DNA from: JAKAGZ01 sp963783855
GTDB taxonomy: Bacteria; Bacteroidota; Ignavibacteria; Ignavibacteriales; Ignavibacteriaceae
Reading direction: 5' to 3'
DNA: 64,000 bases
Assembly: GCA_963783855.1 (NCBI GenBank)
Contig: CAWAPE010000004.1
Location: 186,001-250,000, forward strand
Within the stretch, counting starts at the first letter, position 1. Every line of letters starts with the position of its first letter. This document shows, in pieces, positions 62,412 through 64,000 of the stretch. Made by a program: the position numbers and the translations under genes. The notes under the pieces were generated by a model. It was given only the letters and a program-made list of their open reading frames with translations, did no database searches and was not told the DNA's origin.

Positions 62412-64000
62412 TTAAAGCTCCGCACTAATTCCAATTGATGGCAGAATTCCGATGGAAGAGGATGCATCAACTTTCATTTCTCTGGGATCCCATCTGACCG
62501 AGCTTGCATTTTTTCTGTTGTAAATATTCTGTATATCAAGATAAGTTATCAAAACCCACGAGCTAAAATTCCATCTTTTATCGATTCGCAAATTTAGACT
62601 ATGAGAGGAAATTAACCGCCTTGAATTATAATCAAGCACTGATTGTCTTCCATTATTATCAAAAGGTGTATAAGGGCTTCCTGAAGCAAACCTGAACTTA
62701 AAACTTCCCTCCCATTCAGCACTGAATTTGTATCCCCCGCTAATATTGAAAATGACATTCTGATCGTAAATACCTGCACGCCGGATACCATCAAGCGGAG
62801 TAAAATCAGATTTTGAAATTGTTAAACTCATTATTCCATAATAGGGAGTGACCGAGAGTTTTTTCTGTAGTGAAAATTCAATTCCTTTCGTCAGTCCTTT
62901 GCCTGTACTTTGGAGAGGATCAAGACCAAGTGATGAATAATTATCATCTGAGAATCCTGCACCTGTGTTAGCAAGAATTAAATAAGGCCTTAAAGTGCTC
63001 ACCGGATAATTTGAATAATCCTTAATGAATCCTTCTACTTTAAATAAAATATCCTCTTTTAGTCTGCTTTCGAACCCAAGTATGTACTGGTTTACCTTAA
63101 TATTTTTAAGATCCCTATTCCTGCTATTATTCAGCCATAGATAGGATGGAGATTGATAATAAATTCCCGCACTCATATTAATGCTATTTACAGGAGAAAG
63201 TTTATATGACAGGGAAACCCTCGGGCTAAAATAATATTTGTTATTTATCCCGTTAAAATAATCTCCCCTGATACCCAGATTCACTAAAAATTTTTCCGTT
63301 AAACTTGAATTATAATTTAAATAAGCCCCTACCTTAAGATAATTTTCTTTTGTGTTGTAATTGATTGTATCAAGTGTATCACCAAACGAAGTTATGTTTG
63401 ACGGGAAATATACTTCTGAATTAAACTCAATCAGGCTTAGTTCAGTGCCAATATTAATTTCATTTTCTGATGACATTTTAAAAGTTATATCGGACTTCAG
63501 ACTATTTTCTATCTCAGTTGAGAGGTTTGTGTACAACGGGTTTTGCAGAGTATCTTTCTGTGTGCTGTTATAATTGACATAATTTCTGCTTAAAGAAACA
63601 TCCAAAAATCCTCTTTCAAAAATCTTCTGATATTTACCCGCTAAAGTATATTGTTTCTGATCGCTCCCGATAGTCCTTGAATTATCGAATCTTTTTTCAG
63701 GAGTATCATTAAAGAAGTTTACTTTATCAAGTGCCCCGAGAAAGAAAAAAGAAAGATTGTTCTCAGAATTAAGATTTATATTTACTTTAGAAAGCATATC
63801 GTAATATTCGGGTACAAAAGCGAACCCGGCTGCTTTAAAGATAAAATCAAGGTAGCTTCTTCTTACAGAAAAAATAAAATCCGAATTATTTGTGAGCGGA
63901 CCCTCCAGATTTAATCCAAACTGACTTGATGATATAGTGGCTTTGCCTCCGATGCGATCACTTCTTCCATTCTTTAATTGTATCGAAAGAACTGAAGAAA
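62412..64000 (-). CDS. TonB-dependent receptor, C-terminal part (5' end cut by window)
   Basis: The frame stays open from the internal Met at 63797 to the right edge, reading (from the edge) VLSIQLKNGRSDRIGG, LEGPLTNNSDFIFSVRRSY, and on to the C-terminus. The plug end and many beta-barrel strands are visible (VNLGIRGDYF, YFSPRVSLSYKLSP, LDIQNIYNRKNASS), so at least 529 residues of an outer-membrane siderophore- or cobalamin-type receptor are present. The last residue is Leu, not the usual Phe. It converges on the CarH-type gene. The substrate is unknown. Confidence 0.88.
   Translation of the reverse strand, partial: SSVLSIQLKNGRSDRIGGKATISSSQFGLNLEGPLTNNSDFIFSVRRSYLDFIFKAAGFAFVPEYYDMLSKVNINLNSENNLSFFFLGALDKVNFFNDTPEKRFDNSRTIGSDQKQYTLAGKYQKIFERGFLDVSLSRNYVNYNSTQKDTLQNPLYTNLSTEIENSLKSDITFKMSSENEINIGTELSLIEFNSEVYFPSNITSFGDTLDTINYNTKENYLKVGAYLNYNSSLTEKFLVNLGIRGDYFNGINNKYYFSPRVSLSYKLSPVNSINMSAGIYYQSPSYLWLNNSRNRDLKNIKVNQYILGFESRLKEDILFKVEGFIKDYSNYPVSTLRPYLILANTGAGFSDDNYSSLGLDPLQSTGKGLTKGIEFSLQKKLSVTPYYGIMSLTISKSDFTPLDGIRRAGIYDQNVIFNISGGYKFSAEWEGSFKFRFASGSPYTPFDNNGRQSVLDYNSRRLISSHSLNLRIDKRWNFSSWVLITYLDIQNIYNRKNASSVRWDPREMKVDASSSIGILPSIGISAEL

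Overview
The window looks like a chromosome fragment of a Gram-negative, AT-rich bacterium of the Bacteroidota/Chlorobiota/Ignavibacteriota kind; Ignavibacteria-like is my best guess. The visible reasons are a Kdo/Lpt lipopolysaccharide operon, lipoproteins and a TonB-dependent receptor, large PAS/GAF histidine kinases, PIG-L plus SSS-symporter and M28/PDZ peptidase genes typical of that phylum group, and REP-like repeats around a RAYT transposase. The assignment is an inference; no rRNA is present. Both edges cut genes: a 2-oxoglutarate dehydrogenase E2/E1 fusion on the left and a TonB-dependent receptor on the right.

Layout. 0-3.5 kb: Kgd-type TCA-cycle fusion enzyme. 3.5-16.4 kb: signal-transduction block on the minus strand (a PAS-GAF kinase, a CheY-like regulator with a 1,824-residue hybrid kinase, and a NarL-type regulator with a 899-residue NarX-type kinase). 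It is split by a RAYT transposase with about 0.6 kb of palindromic repeats on each side. 16.4-22.0 kb: sparse, variable region with tRNA-Gly, tRNA-Asp, an RRM-RGG RNA-binding protein, a decayed 3' part of a tRNA-Val, three STAS-domain paralogues, a lipoprotein and an intact tRNA-Val. 22-26.2 kb: phosphofructokinase, RNase HIII and another PAS-GAF kinase. 26.2-30 kb: feoA-feoB, Fur and a metallo-hydrolase. 30-42.7 kb: secreted propeller protein, M28 peptidase, OB-fold protein, YjbQ, 7Fe ferredoxin, LMW phosphatase with a frameshifted fructosamine kinase, FKBP lipoprotein, aldo-keto reductase, M15 peptidase, a membrane-anchored MutS-like ATPase and a GT22-type glycosyltransferase. 42.7-48.1 kb: kdsA - unknown - kdsD - lptC - lptA/ostA - lptB operon. 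48.3-53.3 kb: PIG-L protein, a 45-residue membrane peptide, SSS symporter, TetR regulator. 53.3-57.7 kb: phnD-phnC-phnE and pstB-phoU. 57.8-61.1 kb: Rieske oxygenase, ruvB and an acyltransferase-like membrane protein. 61.4-62.4 kb: CarH/LitR-type B12 photoreceptor regulator. 62.4 kb to the edge: TonB-dependent receptor.

How the parts fit. Iron supply (FeoAB) sits beside Fur. Kdo synthesis is coupled to LPS export. Phosphate control (PhoU, PstB) sits beside a phosphonate/phosphite-type transporter instead of PstSCA. The most unusual parts are: the RAYT with its two-sided REP-like array; the tRNA-Val-bracketed STAS segment; the CarH-type gene with three 10-bp-phased repeats over its promoter; the unknown gene inside the Kdo/Lpt operon; and the short membrane peptide translationally coupled to the symporter.
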